In this document: piece after piece, positions 46,858 to 60,400 of the stretch | How positions within the stretch are numbered: position 1 is the first letter of the stretch | How the letters are laid out: each line of letters begins with the position of its first letter | Origin: Limonium bicolor | Taxonomy: Eukaryota; Streptophyta; Magnoliopsida; Caryophyllales; Plumbaginaceae | DNA length: 64,000 bases | Direction of reading: 5' to 3' | NCBI GenBank assembly: GCA_023374045.1 | Contig: CM041776.1 | Coordinates: forward strand, 317,800,722 to 317,864,721 | Program-made: the position numbers and the translations under genes | Notes under the pieces: model-generated | Databases searched by the model: none | Seen by the model: the letters and a program-made list of their open reading frames with translations, nothing else | Told to the model about the DNA's origin: nothing

Positions 46858-48413
46858 GTCCAGGCTAAAATTCGATATTTGTCCTTCCAGAATTTAGCAG
46901 TACTCTTGTTACTAACTACCCAACGCGAGCCATTATTAATTAGGGATTTACAGGATTGGATTGCTTTCCAGTTCGAAGAGCCCCTTCTCGAGTCGGGGTT
47001 AGGGTATTTTAATCTCAAAACTTTGTAGCAAGGATTCTCTACTTTGCAATTAAAGTTCCAGGCAATTTTGCCAAAACACGCAAGGTTCATGATTCTAGCT
47101 TGTCTAATCCCTAATCCCCCTCTAGATTTTGGTTTACAGAGAGTATCCCATCCTATCTCGTGCCCCCAAATAAAGTCTCTACAAAGCTTATCAATTTGAG
47201 TACATACTCTCACTGGTAGGAGCTGACACTGCATCTGGTGAATCGGGATTGAAGATACACAACTCTTGACTAGGCAAACTCGGCCCGCTAGGGATAGAGA
47301 CTTTGCTTTCCACCCAGCAAGTCTATCTCGAATTTTAGATAATAGAATATTATTTGATTGGGAAACAAACCTACTCTGCCTCAGAAACACTCCAAGATAC
47401 TTACCAAAGTTTCTAGTGGTACTCATATTCGATTCAAGACCGATAGCCTCAGCTTTTTCTTGGGTAATGTTCTTAGACAATAGGATGGACGATTTTTCAA
47501 AGCTTACACACTGCCCAGAAGCCTCGCAAAATTTAGTAAGGCAATCAGTCATCACCCTTACTTGATTTAAGGAGGCAACCCCAAACAGAACTAGATCATC
47601 CGCGAAAAAACAGTGTGAGAGAGAAATTCCTTTTCTTCCTAAAGTGATAGGTTTCCATTCTTTCTGCAGAACCTTAAGATTAATCAAATATGCTAGTCTC
47701 TCCATGCATAAAATAAAGATGAAGGGAGACAATGGGTCACCTTGCCTAATTCCCCTTCCAACAGAAAATGAATCAGATAGGCCACCATTCCAACTAATTT
47801 GGAAAGTAACCGAGGTTATACAGTTCATGATTGTATTCTGTAGGTTAATAGGGAGACCTAGGCAATCTAGTGTATCCTTTATAAATCTCCAAGAGAGCCT
47901 ATCATAGGCTTTAGCTAAGTCTATTTTCATGGCAATACAACCCTCCTTACTCTTCGTGTTCTGCATATAATATAACACCTCCTGGACAATAATGATGTTT
48001 TCAAATATACTTCTTCCAGGGACAAAACTGGCCTGACATTCTGAAACCCATCTAGCCATATAGGGTTTTAATCTGTTGGTAAGAACTTTTGCAAGAAGTT
48101 TATATTGAACTTGGCAAAGAGAAATCGGTCTAAATTGACTAACCTGACAAGGGGTCTCAACTTTGGGAATAAGAACCAAAATTGTTTCATTTAATTTAGG
48201 GTCTAATTTTTGCTTGCTAAAGGTTTCTTGAGCAAAGGTTAAAACAAAGGGGCTAAGGACATTCCAAAACTTCTTGAAAAAAGCTGGAGGGAATCCATCC
48301 TTACCTGGTGCCTTAAAGGCCTTCATGGATTTAAGCGCTACAGTAAGCTCACTTAATTCAATTGGCCTAGCTACATCTTCCCTCTCTTCCCTGCTAAGAG
48401 CTAAAATCAACAT
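46854..48413 (-). pseudogene. LINE reverse transcriptase domain (519 codons)
   Basis: An uninterrupted frame covers the reverse transcriptase: KAFKAPGKDGFPPAFFKKFW at the start, RPISLCQVQYKLLAKV, motif A with KIDLAKAYDRLSW (about 163-175), IRQGDPLSP (about 222-230), and catalytic FFADD at residues 269-273. Next come GKYLGVFL, LSLAGRVCLVKS and GGLGIRQARIMN. The enzyme would copy LINE RNA at a nicked target site. The frame is lost at 46854, where the ORF2 continuation is in another frame (46857 downward). A single-base indel at this point breaks the polyprotein; the upstream endonuclease is absent. Confidence 0.85.
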
Positions 48414-48800
48414 ATAATATATATATACTTCTTACCTCAGCTTGTAATTCATCGTTTTTTAAAGTAAGTTATTGGCAAAAAGAATAAATCAGATGACCTT
48501 ATCACATCCAAAGCCCAAAGATGCAGGCTCGAGAACTTAAGTCCTTCTTGGGCCGTCAAATCCAGATTCATTCAACATGAAGTACACTTTCAGAATACTA
48601 CTGACGGACGACGGTATTGAATGAAGTGGAGACTTACAGAGAGACGAGTAGAGTGTCCGCCTGTTTGAGATCTCAACTCGGCGAGCTAGCGAGGAAGTTC
48701 AAAGAGAGGGAGTTGTTAGGCTTGTAGAAAAACCTCTTTCTTCTTCCTTAGCCTTACGTGGTACCTTGAACTAACTATCGGCTGAAGGCGGAGGAGGCGG
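48414..48800 (+). promoter_or_regulatory. upstream region and leader of NAA35
   Basis: About 390 bp lie between the LINE and the NAA35 ATG. The promoter must lie here or be supplied by the LINE edge. No TATA box or motif can be singled out. The last 100 bp before the ATG are purine-rich with ggcggaggaggcgg just upstream of ATG 48801. Confidence 0.4.
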
Positions 48801-51800
48801 ATGGCAGAAAAGAAGCATCAGGGAGATACGAGGTTAACTGGAGCTCCGTCGTCTATTACCACTGGCGATGGTGCCTGCTGGGCCAATGTTTCCCCACTCC
48901 TTGACTCCGCTCGTGAAGGTCTCTTATCCTTCATACTGACGCGCAGTTTTGAATTAGATCATGATCTATAGCGGCTAATTTAGGTTACATATCACTGTTC
49001 TTTTATTGTAAACTAATTCTTTTTGAAGGACTTCATTAGCTCAAAATTGCAGGCCAGTTCTCTGTTAGTCGAAGTGAATTTCAGGCGAAGCTGAAGGGCT
49101 GATTATCGTCTTTCTCTTATCAATATCTAGTTTGAATGTTTGATCATTCATTGTATGCCTGTGGGTATCTGGTGTGACTACGTATCGTATTACTTTTTTT
49201 GGTATTGGACGCGACGCTTAACCATAAATGCTTCTATCCCTGTAGTCACTTGATGTATTCTTTAATTACAAAGCTACATCTTTTCTCTTGTTGATTGGCA
49301 GAGCTGCGGGAAGGTGAGCTGATTCATGGAGAGAATTTTAGCCTTTTTGCAGCCATGTCCGCCCTTGAGGTATTTCTAAATCATGCATTCATAATCATAT
49401 TCTATATAACCTGGATCAATGTTGGTCTCTTTCTTTGCTGAAAGTATTGATCTGATAGCTGATCATTTTAATCTAAATAGAACTATTAGTGTCCTGAGAT
49501 GTTGAATATTCATTCTTTTACTTGTCTGGGTAAAATTATTCTCTAATCTTCAGCACACATGGACTTGCGCCTCCTCAAATCCAAGTTCATGGGTCGTCCT
49601 GTATTTCTTACTTTGCCCTTTATTTGTTAGATTATGGACCCTAAGATGGACTCGGGGATGGATGATGGCAGATATTACTCTATTGACGAGGCAATCGAGA
49701 GTGGTGCTGCACCTGTTCCTATCAGCTTTGATAAAACTCTGGATGCTTTGTGTGTTGTTGACATCATGGATCATCTTCTTGCATGTGAGGTATTATTGAT
49801 TCAGTTTTAAATTTCTTATGTGTAGAGTTCCAATATTTGAAATTGAATTGTTGTTGCTTCTTGGAATGCAGGCAACGTGGCATAAGGGTCATTCTTTGGC
49901 TCAGACTGTTTACTCGTGTCTCTACCTTCTGAGACTTGATCGTACATCATCCCATGCTCTCTTGCATGCATACTGCAGAATTATTCGAGCTACTTGCAAT
50001 GCAATTATTTCCGTTGTGTCAGATGCACGCACCCATGAAGTAAAGTATTTGACCATCTCTCTTTTCCTCCATTGCTTGCACAGCCTGTTAATTTCTTGAC
50101 TTACTGTATGTATTTCTATACTTATCCCTCTTGGTAGCTTTATTGCACAAGTTATCAGCTAAACCCTTAAATACAGATTCATTTAGCTTCGATTTTAGAG
50201 ATTAGGCTGGATGTGAAATGTAACACATTGAAATATAGCTTACATGTTACATCTATCTGAGTCCTTTGGTAGGAAGAAGATTTGTTCACCATGGCGTATG
50301 GTCTTCCATTGGGTGGGGAGAAAGATGACAGGTTTCTGTCAATGCTAAATGCTGTTGAAGAGACACTATGTAGGCAGTTACGTGCTTGCAGAGCGCCTTT
50401 AGCAAAAAAAATGGCATTAGAAGGTAATGCTGAATTCCATGTCAATGATTTCATATGCTTGGAGGTGTATATATGATAGTGGCGACTTTTGCTAGTAAAA
50501 CTTGAAACATTACAAGTTATTAGCTTTGTCATTTTCCCCTCTTGATATAGTATTGCCTCTGTACATGTGTCACTATGTCGGCAATGGTCAGTATCCTTGG
50601 ACATACTACATAATTGCCATCTTGGACGTACTTGCAATAATGGTATCTTAAAATATCAGAAGTAAACCTTCTGAATGACTTGTATGTTTGTTAACTATAT
50701 TACCTTGCTGACTCTTGGACACATTTGGAATGCAGATATTGAGCCCTTACAAACCAACCTTGAATTGGAAGAGGGCTTCTGCCGTGCTTTATTATGCCGC
50801 ATACGCTTTCGTAAGGTCTTATACTTTTTTGCTTTATGTAAATTATGATCTACTTGATGAATAGCCCTCTTTATACACGAAAACGCATGTATCCATTTAA
50901 AATGGTTAACCAAGATGTTTGCTGTAGCATTTTTTTATGGGTACCTGATCATTTCTTTTTCCTTGCAAAATGAGTCCAAAAAGTAAGTTCCAATCACTTG
51001 CAAGATGCAAACCCGAAAAGACTTTCAATACTTTCTTTCTTAAGGATGAATGACAATATGCAGATATTCATAATATCTGGCCTTCAAAAATGATTTATGT
51101 GGCACCTTTAAATATATATTTTTCCACTATGTGCAAGCCTCTGCAATATAAGCTTAAATCTCTGTTTTAAAGCTGGCATACTTCAAACCTAATTGGATAT
51201 GCTATGTTACTTTAGATATTCTTGAATTTTCTTCATTGTGCCTTACAATGAAACTAATGTATTTTGCTCTCTCTGACAGCATTTCTACCATGTTGTGACA
51301 TGTATGAAGAGGCCTCAAGGAAAAGGATTTGAACTGGCAAGAAAACATATATCCTCTTGTTTCTTAGAGCTAGAACAGATTCATAAATCAGCTGAGTTTC
51401 TTCAATCTGTAGCGGGCAGAATCTGTGAAATCAGTGTGCCAGTTACAACTACAGCTTCTGGCTGTAACTCAGTAGGTTTTGATGCTAAGTTAAATGTTAG
51501 GTCATCAGCTCCTGCTCCACCACGTTCAATGAAAACTTTGAGCTGGAAAATGGTGAGAATTCCATCAAAGAGTATCATGTAATTACGCTGGGCTAAGTTC
51601 TTTGCTCTAAGACAATCTTAATGCTTTTCAGGCTCTTGAATATTTTGAGAAACTTCTCCATGACTTGGACTTCATTTGTTCATTCTCACTGGACCCTTTG
51701 CTGGAAAATGTCCTTCAATTTGTTGCTGTGTTTCAAAAACGGCAACCTGATCTAGTTGCAAGAGCTCATCTTCAGGTAACGGTTTGTTTTGTGTTATATG

Positions 51801-54800
51801 TGTATGTACTTCGTTGAATTTCATGAGTGTTTTGCACCGAATTTTCAGCTGTCTTTATCTGTGGAATCTGTTATCCTAGGCATGAAAAAGATAATGCAAG
51901 CATGATGTTGGAACCACAACAGAGTCATCTATGATCCTTAGGTTTTTGAAAATGTGTTGTGGGATTATTTCAAACATATTATGAGACATCAATTCTACTT
52001 GTTTTTCCGTTCACCTCTGTGCAGCTTCTTCTGGTACAAGATGGTAAGCTCTATGGAAGGGACCCCATCTTTTCTGTGATCTGTAGAGCAGCATCAATAC
52101 CCGAAGGTGCAAAGAATCTTGATATACAACATAATGAATCGTTAATCCAACTAGGGCAGGTAAGTTTTTTGTTTCTTTTTGCTTGCATCCACTTACTTTT
52201 TACTGTCAATTCAGAATTTTGTTATTCCGATTTAAGAAGCTGTATGATTGATTAATGCAGTTTATGGTGAATTTGCTCAAGATTCTTTGCACAAATGTGG
52301 CATGGCAAAGGCGGAAACTGGGCAAAGTTTTGCAGGATTGGCGAGTTATCTATATGCAGGTCAGCCCTGCTTGTATTTTTTTTTTTTTTTGCCAAAGATA
52401 TGTTTTTTGGCAGGTGTTTTGCTCACACAAATAAGCCAAGTCATTTATGTGAGTGAGAATGCTGACTGGTTGACATATAGTAGTTTTTAAGGGGCTTCTA
52501 TAGCGTCTATTGGTATTGCACATTGCTTGAAAGTAGTATATCTGGCTATTTCTTACAGCTGGAAACGCTAAAATGTTAGAAGTGGACTTCTTTGTATCAT
52601 ATGGATTGGAAAAGACTTAAGGGAGTGTCACCTAATTGCAAATATACAAATAAGGGAAACTATCCAATAATTGTATCAGATGAACTTTAGTTATTTCTTT
52701 GCTTGGCTGGTAGTATTTGGTTGATATATTTTGGATTGACGAAGCTTGGTATCAGGGGAGGCTCTTTAATGAAGGGTACTCTAAAAATTGGTAGTTTCAG
52801 AAACGTATTGAGACTCTGGCATAAAATAGTATATGCACAACAACATTACTTGTGAATTAAACTTTCTAGCTCTGGTTGATTTTTTAACAAGATACAGTAC
52901 CACTTACTCTTTATGTTGTATAGACCTCTTTGACAATATTTTCCATAGTGTTGAAACTTCTGTGCTCGGATCTGCTGGTATGAAATTGTTGATAGTTTTA
53001 TATGGTTTTGTTAACAGTGAGGAAAGTCGATTGCTCATGTCTAACTTGATCATTTATGATGCTTGTAGCTTGACATGGCTTTGAGCAATGATATTGGAGA
53101 ATCTTCAAACTTGACGAATGGTGAGGTATAAGTGCTGATTTATCTAACCACTCCCATGGTCAAAATGTGTTTCAAGTGCTGGAAGACTCTAGTCGCTCTG
53201 ATATCGATCTACTTTCTACTCTGTACAGGATGGTCGGAAGAAATTTGCCAAGCACATTCTTACTTGGGTAGAGGAGCAAACATATTGGATAGCATTGCGC
53301 TTTCTTTTCTTAGGGTTTAACCTTGATCTGTACAGTCCTTGCGAATATTGCATGGTATATTGGTATGTCTACGTTGTCTCTATCAAGCTTGCAGAGAAAA
53401 CGCATATCAAGCTCCTTGCTGGTCACAACACTGGTAAAATAGCTTTCAAGCATTGCACTTTTGCTTCTTTTACTGAAATATAGTCAATTGAGCAATTTAT
53501 GTCTTATTATAAATAGCTATTATAGCAATTTGTGAACGTTGATAGGTGATTGTCAGTCCTTGTTAGTAATGCTGTTTGCCTGTAGCTCATGGTTTTTCTT
53601 TTTCATGTGAATGTCAATGTTGATTTACCAGCCAAACGAAAAGGGAAGAAGAAAAGAGATCATGCGACTGAAATGCCCAAGGACTATCAAATCCCTCCGG
53701 CTGTTCTTTTGTTGCAGTGCTATATATGCCTTGCAGAAGGACTGTCAATGGTATAACTTGAATCTGTCTCCTTCCACATTTTCATAAAAGCTTTTGTAAA
53801 TTTACCAGATTAGATTTCTTGATATTCTCTAAACACTGCTAATCTTGAGGTTTCTTACTCAACTGCTGTATTGATCCTTTTTTTTTTGCTTCTGTGTTAG
53901 TTATATATTAAATTAAGTATTTAGTTTGTTTGTTTTCTGCTTCTTAGATGATTGCAGCTCTCAGGAATGAGCTCAAGGTCTTCCAAACTGTGGGCCCTTT
54001 CAATACTGAGCAAGAGGTAATTCTGTTATGACTCAGATCCGCATTAATGATTGATTTGTCACTTTTAGCTTTGATAACAATGTTGTGGTGCTCTTTTTTT
54101 TTTTTTAGAAAAAAAGACAGCAATGTTGAGGTGCTGATATCTGACAAATAGCGCACGAGTCTCAGTGCTAGGCCTCTATCTATGGCCTCGTTTTCGTAGT
54201 AGATGAACGCTGTTAGCTGAAGCTTGATAGTTTGTAGATGATTTTAAATTAGTGTTCTCGTGCTAGATGAATGTATTAGCTGAATTAATATGAAATTACC
54301 AAAAAGGTATACGTTTATTGATTTTAATAATTATAAATAAAAGGGGTAGAGCAGTGATCAATTAAGTAGAGCGTAGTTTATGAGGAGATGTGGAGCTAAA
54401 AGCTCCTTCAAGTAGCATTTGGATAGAAGCTCCTTAGACTAGATTATAGAAGCTTAAAGATGAGAGAATAAGCTCCATCTACCCCAAGAGTCTTTTGTGT
54501 TTCTTTTCTTTGGATGTACCTACTGGAGTACAGATGCATAATGTATCTGCTGCATTGCTCTCTTTCATGTAGTCTCCCTTTTGCAAGCGTTATACTTCAT
54601 TGTCTTTTTTATTACCTTATAATAGTCGTGGGTCATTATGATTCAAGCTTCTTTTATTTTAAAGCTGAGGGTTAGACTACCAATCTGATCTCTGTACCGC
54701 CTAGGCAGTATGCATATAAGGTAGGGAGTTTTTGCGCGAAGTAATTGTTCCTGGGAAGGGGATACATGTAGGATTATTATATGTTGGTTATTAATGAATA

Positions 54801-55290
54801 TTTGGTTGCCTTTGATCATGCAGATTTTCCTTCAACATTTTGAGCACCTACAGATTGCTCAATTGCCAGATCACATAACCTACATTTCCTTCAGGGAGTG
54901 CACCTCCCAAGCTTGCCTTAAAGTAAGCTATCGCATTGGACACTGCATGTGCCATACTAGATCACTTTTGCACTTGAAAGTAGTAACCCATTACCCATAT
55001 CACTTTTGCACTTGAAAGTAGTAACCCATATGTTGTTATCCTGTCTTCAGAACCTCGTTAAATATAATAGATTTAGAGATGCTCAGAGGATCGCTAAAGA
55101 GCTGAAAAGTAGCTTCTCGAATGACCCAGATCGCTTGGACGAGCTGAAAAGGTTAGAGCAAGTTGCAGAGCGGAATAGTGTGGCCTTGAACGTAATAAGC
55201 CAGGTGGCATCTGTTGACCCTTCTCTTAAAATCTCGTTTGAATTCTCTTACCATCATTACTTTGCCATTGCTGTTGTCAAAAGATGCTGA
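48801..55290 (+). CDS. NAA35: NatC N-alpha-acetyltransferase auxiliary subunit (NAA35/MAK10)
   Basis: NAA35 anchors the NatC complex (with NAA30 and NAA38) at the ribosome, where it acetylates N-termini such as Met-Leu and Met-Ile. Sixteen exons, all with GT/AG ends and matching phases: 48801-48918, 49302-49369, 49631-49789, 49872-50039, 50273-50423, 50736-50815, 51280-51552, 51632-51775, 52025-52159, 52261-52359, 53069-53125, 53229-53433, 53632-53750, 53948-54016, 54824-54922, 55051-55290. Together they give 727 residues and a stop at 55288, close to the family's usual plant length. The family signature MDPKMDSGM is at residues 64-72, after [13 protein letters not shown] and [20 protein letters not shown] Lys/Arg cluster ([10 protein letters not shown], about residue 554) precedes the C-terminal part ending [19 protein letters not shown]. 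The ATG at 48801 is chosen as the in-frame start before WANVSPLL. No frameshift or stop. Exon 11 is only 57 bp. Confidence 0.93.
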
Positions 55291-55688
55291 AGCTCGACAT
55301 GCTCTCAACAATTTTGGGTTGGTCCTCTTTTTATGTGCACCGGATTTGTTTTTAATATAGATGCCTGTAACATGGATTTGTTTGTAGCTTAATTATGCAA
55401 TGTTGTTGCAGCTTATGTAGAGGCTTTGTACTTATTGTGTGAGTTAGTTATAGTTAGTTATGTGGTGTAAATATTGGTTCTCGTACTTCAAATTATTATA
55501 ATTTTACTAATTTTTTTCAATATTAAAAATAATTGGATAAAGTAGAACATTTGAAGTTGCACATGTTTCTGCCTTGAATAAAGCAACGTGAGTGATAGGC
55601 CCCATTTTCTTGCTGTGGTGGTTAACTAGTAATCGGTGATGTATCATGTATGAGAGACACATGGAAGATACTGGACAGCCGATAATTT
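55291..55688 (+). other. 3' flank of NAA35
   Basis: Probable 3' untranslated region; AATAAA at 55577-55582 is a possible polyadenylation signal. No other feature. Confidence 0.5.
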
Positions 55689-56772
55689 AAGATAGCTGAT
55701 AATTTTTTTTTGAAAGACAAGTATTGTGTTAATTGGTACATAACTGTAATCCACACTGCTGCTGAGCACAGCGAGCATGGTTAGCAAGAGTGTGCGCTGA
55801 CATATTATCTGTGCGGGGAATGTAAAAACATTTAATATCGTCAAACCCCCGAAGTTGGGATGCTAAACTATTTAAAATTGTTAGGGTAGATTGTTGAAGC
55901 ATAGAAGGTGTCCCCGTGGTGAAGTAATCCGCAATAGGTTTGCAATCCATAAAAACCCGTATGTTTCTATGGGCAGTGGACGTAGACATGACAATTGCTG
56001 CTTGCACCGCCAAAGCCTTGGCATCGGTTGGTATGATAGAAGCCATAAATCCATGAAACCCGACCTTAAATAGCTTTGTTGCTATGGAGGCAACATAAGC
56101 ATAGCCCACACGTTTTTCGTTATCCATACTTGCGTCCACCACTATTTCTAAACACTGAGGATATTGTTGTTGATGCCTCTGAAGGGCATTGAAAGAGGAT
56201 GCAGCAAAAGAGGTTGACCGATGGAGATAGGCATCAGCTTGACACCATGCATGAGCAAAAGTAATGTGGTGATTAAAAGTAAAATCACATCTTGCAAACC
56301 ACAATCTCCATAGTAGTTCCAAGTTGTTGTTTAGAGCAGTGTAGACAAACCTCTAGAAACCAATCTGTGAAAGCTGAGTCTGTGTTTATTCCAGGTGACA
56401 TTGAAATCTGCATCATATGCCAATATGGTTGGACCCGAGAACATGAGTGAAGGGCATGAGACATGGTCTGTGGATCACCGCAGAAAGTGCATGACATCTC
56501 CTGGTGGCTACGAATCCTTTACTGAATAACTGTTTTTGTAGGTACAACTCCATGAAGAATTTTCCAGCCCAGTAATTTAACACGTGCAGGCAATTCAGTG
56601 GACCATAATCATCTCCATGCCTTTCCCACCATAGAAGTGGCCGAGGTGGTTGGGTAACCGCTATGTTTGAATTGAAAGTCTAAATAATAAGCTGAATTAC
56701 CTGTGTATTGCCCAGATTTAGAGTAACCCCATGACCATTTATCACATTCGGGTAAATCAAGATAGCTGATAA
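55689..56772 (-). mobile_element. 5'-truncated LINE with 14-bp duplication
   Basis: Body about 55703-56758, flanked by aagatagctgataa at 55689-55702 and 56759-56772 (exact). A T-run just inside the left copy is the poly(A) tail of a minus-strand insertion. Minus frames: 56285-56497 (zinc-binding region, MSCTFCGDPQTMSHALHSC) and 55729-56322 (197 codons, RNase H-like: EIVVDASMDNEKRVGYAYV, DAKALAVQAAIVM, VFMDCKPIADYF, IPRTDNMSAHTLANHA). The two frames overlap in different phases, so a frameshift lies near 56300. Upstream text (LPARVKLLGWKILHG) is broken by stops. Confidence 0.85.
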
Positions 56773-57056
56773 ATGAAAACAAGGTCTTATATGAAAGATA
56801 CGGATGTTAATTAGTCCACTGTTTGGTATCACGATCACTTTCTCAAAGTACGTACATGACAATGTTCTAGAACCGATAACTGATGTAGCAGTACAAAACA
56901 GATTTCAAGCCTTTTTTTTTATTTTTATTGAAAACTGGATTCCGAAATTCTAAAATGTCGGCTTCTTGCCTGCATTGTTGATAACCTCTACTGCGACCGG
57001 TAGCGGATGTTATATATATATATATATATTAGAGGCACGGACCAATTATTTTGTAG
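56773..57056. other. unassigned, with (TA)n at 57011-57030
   Basis: No gene. This is the left flank of the Copia insertion; before that insertion it was continuous with the sequence starting at 62491. The only feature is the TA run. Confidence 0.4.
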
Positions 57057-57061
57057 GTTAC
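57057..57061. other. target-site duplication, left (gttac)
   Basis: gttac directly before the Copia LTR; exact copy at 62486-62490. Confidence 0.95.
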
Positions 57062-57362
57062 TGAAAGATTCGATAGAGAAACTGCAAAGGATTCAAGACT
57101 TTCAAGATCCAGAGGAGTTTACAAACTCAATCCTACCCAACGTGGAAGGATTGTACAGAAAGAAAGGAAAGACAATGAAAACCCTAAGGTAGCTACAGTA
57201 CACTTTCTTACTTACAACTTAGACGGAGAGTGGGTTATAAACTAAACAGACCCAAAGGGCCATCCCAACCAACGGCTAGTGACAACGGTCACTAAACCCA
57301 CTTGCTAACAGACCTAAGAATAAGAAAGAAGATAACAGAGCAACTATAATTATAATCTAACA
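57062..57362 (-). repeat. 3' LTR of the Ale-like Copia element
   Basis: On the minus strand TGTTAGATTATAATTATAG ... GAATCTTTCA. Pairs with 62185-62485. Confidence 0.95.
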
Positions 57363-57380
57363 CGCCCCCTCAAACCTTAG
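57363..57380 (-). promoter_or_regulatory. polypurine tract of the Ale-like Copia element
   Basis: On the minus strand ctaaggtttgagggggcg, directly before the 3' LTR start TGTTAGATT. Confidence 0.75.
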
Positions 57381-57413
57381 ACGGTGGGAATTCAGGTTTG
57401 AACACTGAAACAG

Positions 57414-60400
57414 CTAACCCACATCTAGTTTGAGACCCATTTTCTTCATCTGCAGTGGATATGCCCGTACTGGGAGAACTTTAGTCAAAACATCAGCCAG
57501 CTGGTCGCGAGTAGTCACAAATTCAACCACCATCATCCCTTCTTGAATCTTCTGTCGCATAAAGTGAACATCAAGCTCTATATGCTTGGTCCGTTCATGT
57601 AGCACAGGATTCCTTGCGATGTAAATGGCAGCTTGGCTGTCTGATTTAACTGGTACTGGTAAGATGCTGTGAACCCCAAGCTCATACAACAGACGAGTTA
57701 TCCAACTTAGCTCGGCAGTAACGTTCCTCATGGCTCTGTATTCTGTCTCGGCAGAAGACAAGGCAACTGTGGTTTGCTTTTTGCACTTCCAAGACAGAGG
57801 GCATCCTCCAAACTGAATGAAATAACCGCTTATAGACCTCCTGGTGTTTGGACAACCTGCCCAATCAGAGTCACAGAAAGCAGTTAGAGAGAAATCATTT
57901 CTGTTATTAAAGAACAGGCCATAATTCAAAGTATTCTTAATATAACCAGAGTATGAACAGCAGCAGCAAAATGCAAATCTGTAGGTGAACTGAGGAACTG
58001 ACTCAAAATCTGAATTGTAAAGTTAAGATCGGGCCTACTGTGGGCAAGGTAACTAATTTTGCCCACTAATCTCCTGTACAGACCGGGGTCATCCAGAAGG
58101 TTTCCCTTATCTTTAAGTAACTTAACACTAGTATCTAAGGGACCCACAACGGCTTTATAATTAAGGCAATCAAATTCTCTTAAAAGATCCTCACAATATT
58201 TCCTCTGTGTCAGGATAACTCCTTCTGTTGTGTGCAGAAACTGCATACCAAGAAAGAAACTGAGTCTGCCTAAATCTTTAATTTTAAATTGTTTGTTCAG
58301 ATTCCTTTTGACAGATTTAATCAAGTCTAGATCATCTCCTGTAATTAAAATGTCATCCACATACACAACCAAATAACAAACCCTGCTACCCCTTAAACTG
58401 GTAAATAGAGAGTAATCATTAAGAGATTGAGAAAAACCCATAGACTTAAGGAAAACACTCAGTTTATAATGCCACTGTCTGGAGGCTTGTTTAAGCCCGT
58501 ACAAAGATTTTTTCAGCTTGCAGATTTTACCAGGAATCGCCTTCTTATATCCTAGGGGTATTTCCATGTAAACATCCTCCTCCAAGTCCCCATGGAGAAA
58601 GGCATTATTAATGTCCAATTGACTTATTAACCAATCCTTTTTGGTGGCAATTATAATCAAAGCTTTAATGGTGGTGAATTTAACAACTGGAGAAAAGGTT
58701 TCTAAATAATCCACCCCATACTTCTGAGTGAAACCCTTAGCAACCAGTCTAGCTTTAAATCTTTCTATGCTACCATCTGAATTGCATTTAACCTTGTAAA
58801 CCCATTTGCATTTTACTGGTTTAGCACCTCTAGGCAGGTCTACCAAATCCCAAGTGTGATTTCTTTCTAATGCTGAAAACTCATCTCTCATAGCCTTTCG
58901 CCATCTTTCATCCCTCACTGCTTCCTCATAGCCACTAGGTTCTGTGACTTTGCTAAGATCTGCCAACCAACAACTATTACTACTTTTCTCTATAGTGAGG
59001 AAACCTAAGGTTTGAGACAGGTTTCTGCTATCTATTATACTACCCATCTGATCCTCATCACATGATTCAAAATCATTGTTATTCAGAGAAGAATTGACTA
59101 GGTTAGCAGCAGCAATCCTATCATTTAAAATAAGGGAGAAATAATCAGTTTTAGAGGGCAGAGAGAACTCATCTTTTTGCAGGCTTGATGATCCAACAAT
59201 GTAATCCTTCAAGTGAGATGGCAAGTTCTTGTTCCTCTGTGATCTCCTTAGGCCTTGTTCACTTTCAACAGGTTGTGTACTTATTTCCTCCTCATCATCT
59301 TGTTCATTTGCCTCTTCTGGTGGCTCTCTTTCTTCTGATATCTGACTGTTGGTGGTCTCATTTTCCCTTTATGTTTCAACTTCAGCTTCTATGTTCCTGT
59401 CATGTCTCAAGGAAAGTTCCCTTTGCTGTGTCTCACTTACATCAGTGGCATTAGTATCAATATCAGGAAAGGTATTATATTCAGGTATTCTTGGTTCCTC
59501 GCAGTTGTTATCAGAAATATTTCCAACAGAATTGATGGTTTCTGTTCTAAAGGGAAAAACATGTTCATGAAAGACCACATCCCTATTATAGATAATTTTC
59601 TTATTTTCCATATCATACAGCTTATACCCCTTTTTATTGAAACCATATCCAAGGAAAACACATTTTAAAGATCTTGCTGCAAATTTATCATGCTGCCCTT
59701 TATTTATGTTTGCAAAACAAAGACATCCAAAGATTTTAAGAGTTGAGTAATCTGGTTTAGCATTGTATATGATTTCAAAAGGGGTCTTGTCCTCTATACT
59801 AGAAAGGGGCATCCTATTTATTAGATATGTGGCAGTAAGAATGCTTTCTCCCCAAAATTCCTTGGGAAGAGATGAATGAAACATAAGAGCCCTAGCTGTA
59901 TCTAAGATGTGTCTATGTTTTCTTTCAACAACGCCATTTTGTTGTGGCGTGTAGGGACAAGAGGTTTGATGTTTAATACCTTTCTGTTTGAAATAATCTA
60001 TTCCAAGTCTTCCACTACCTAACTCATGCGCATTTTCAGATCTAACACATTTAATCTTTTTGTCAAACTGTCTTTCTATCATATTAATGAAATTGACAAT
60101 GAGGCCAAAGGAATTAGACTTATGAGTGCACAACTGTATCCAAGTGACACGACTCTTATCCTCAACAATGGTAAGGAAGTAAGTAAAACCATCATGGGTT
60201 TTCAAATTGTAGGGACCCCAAAGGTCAACATGTATCAAATCAAAGAGATCTTTACTTTTTATTGAACTAGAGGGAAATTTCAGCCTATGACTTTTGGCCT
60301 TACAACATGGCTCACAGAGAAAAGGTTTATGCAAGATCCTTTCTTTAACTAAACCTAATTTCAGAAGCTTCTCTCTTGGGATATGCCCAAGTCTACAATG

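Larger units (their letters stand above)
45550..48413 (-). mobile_element. plant L1-type LINE, 5'-truncated, minus strand
   Basis: It contains reverse transcriptase, zinc-binding domain and RNase H-like domain of ORF2, all on the minus strand. ORF1 and the endonuclease are missing. The left (3') end is tail to tail with the + strand LINE. No clear target duplication seen around 45545 and 48415. Confidence 0.85.
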
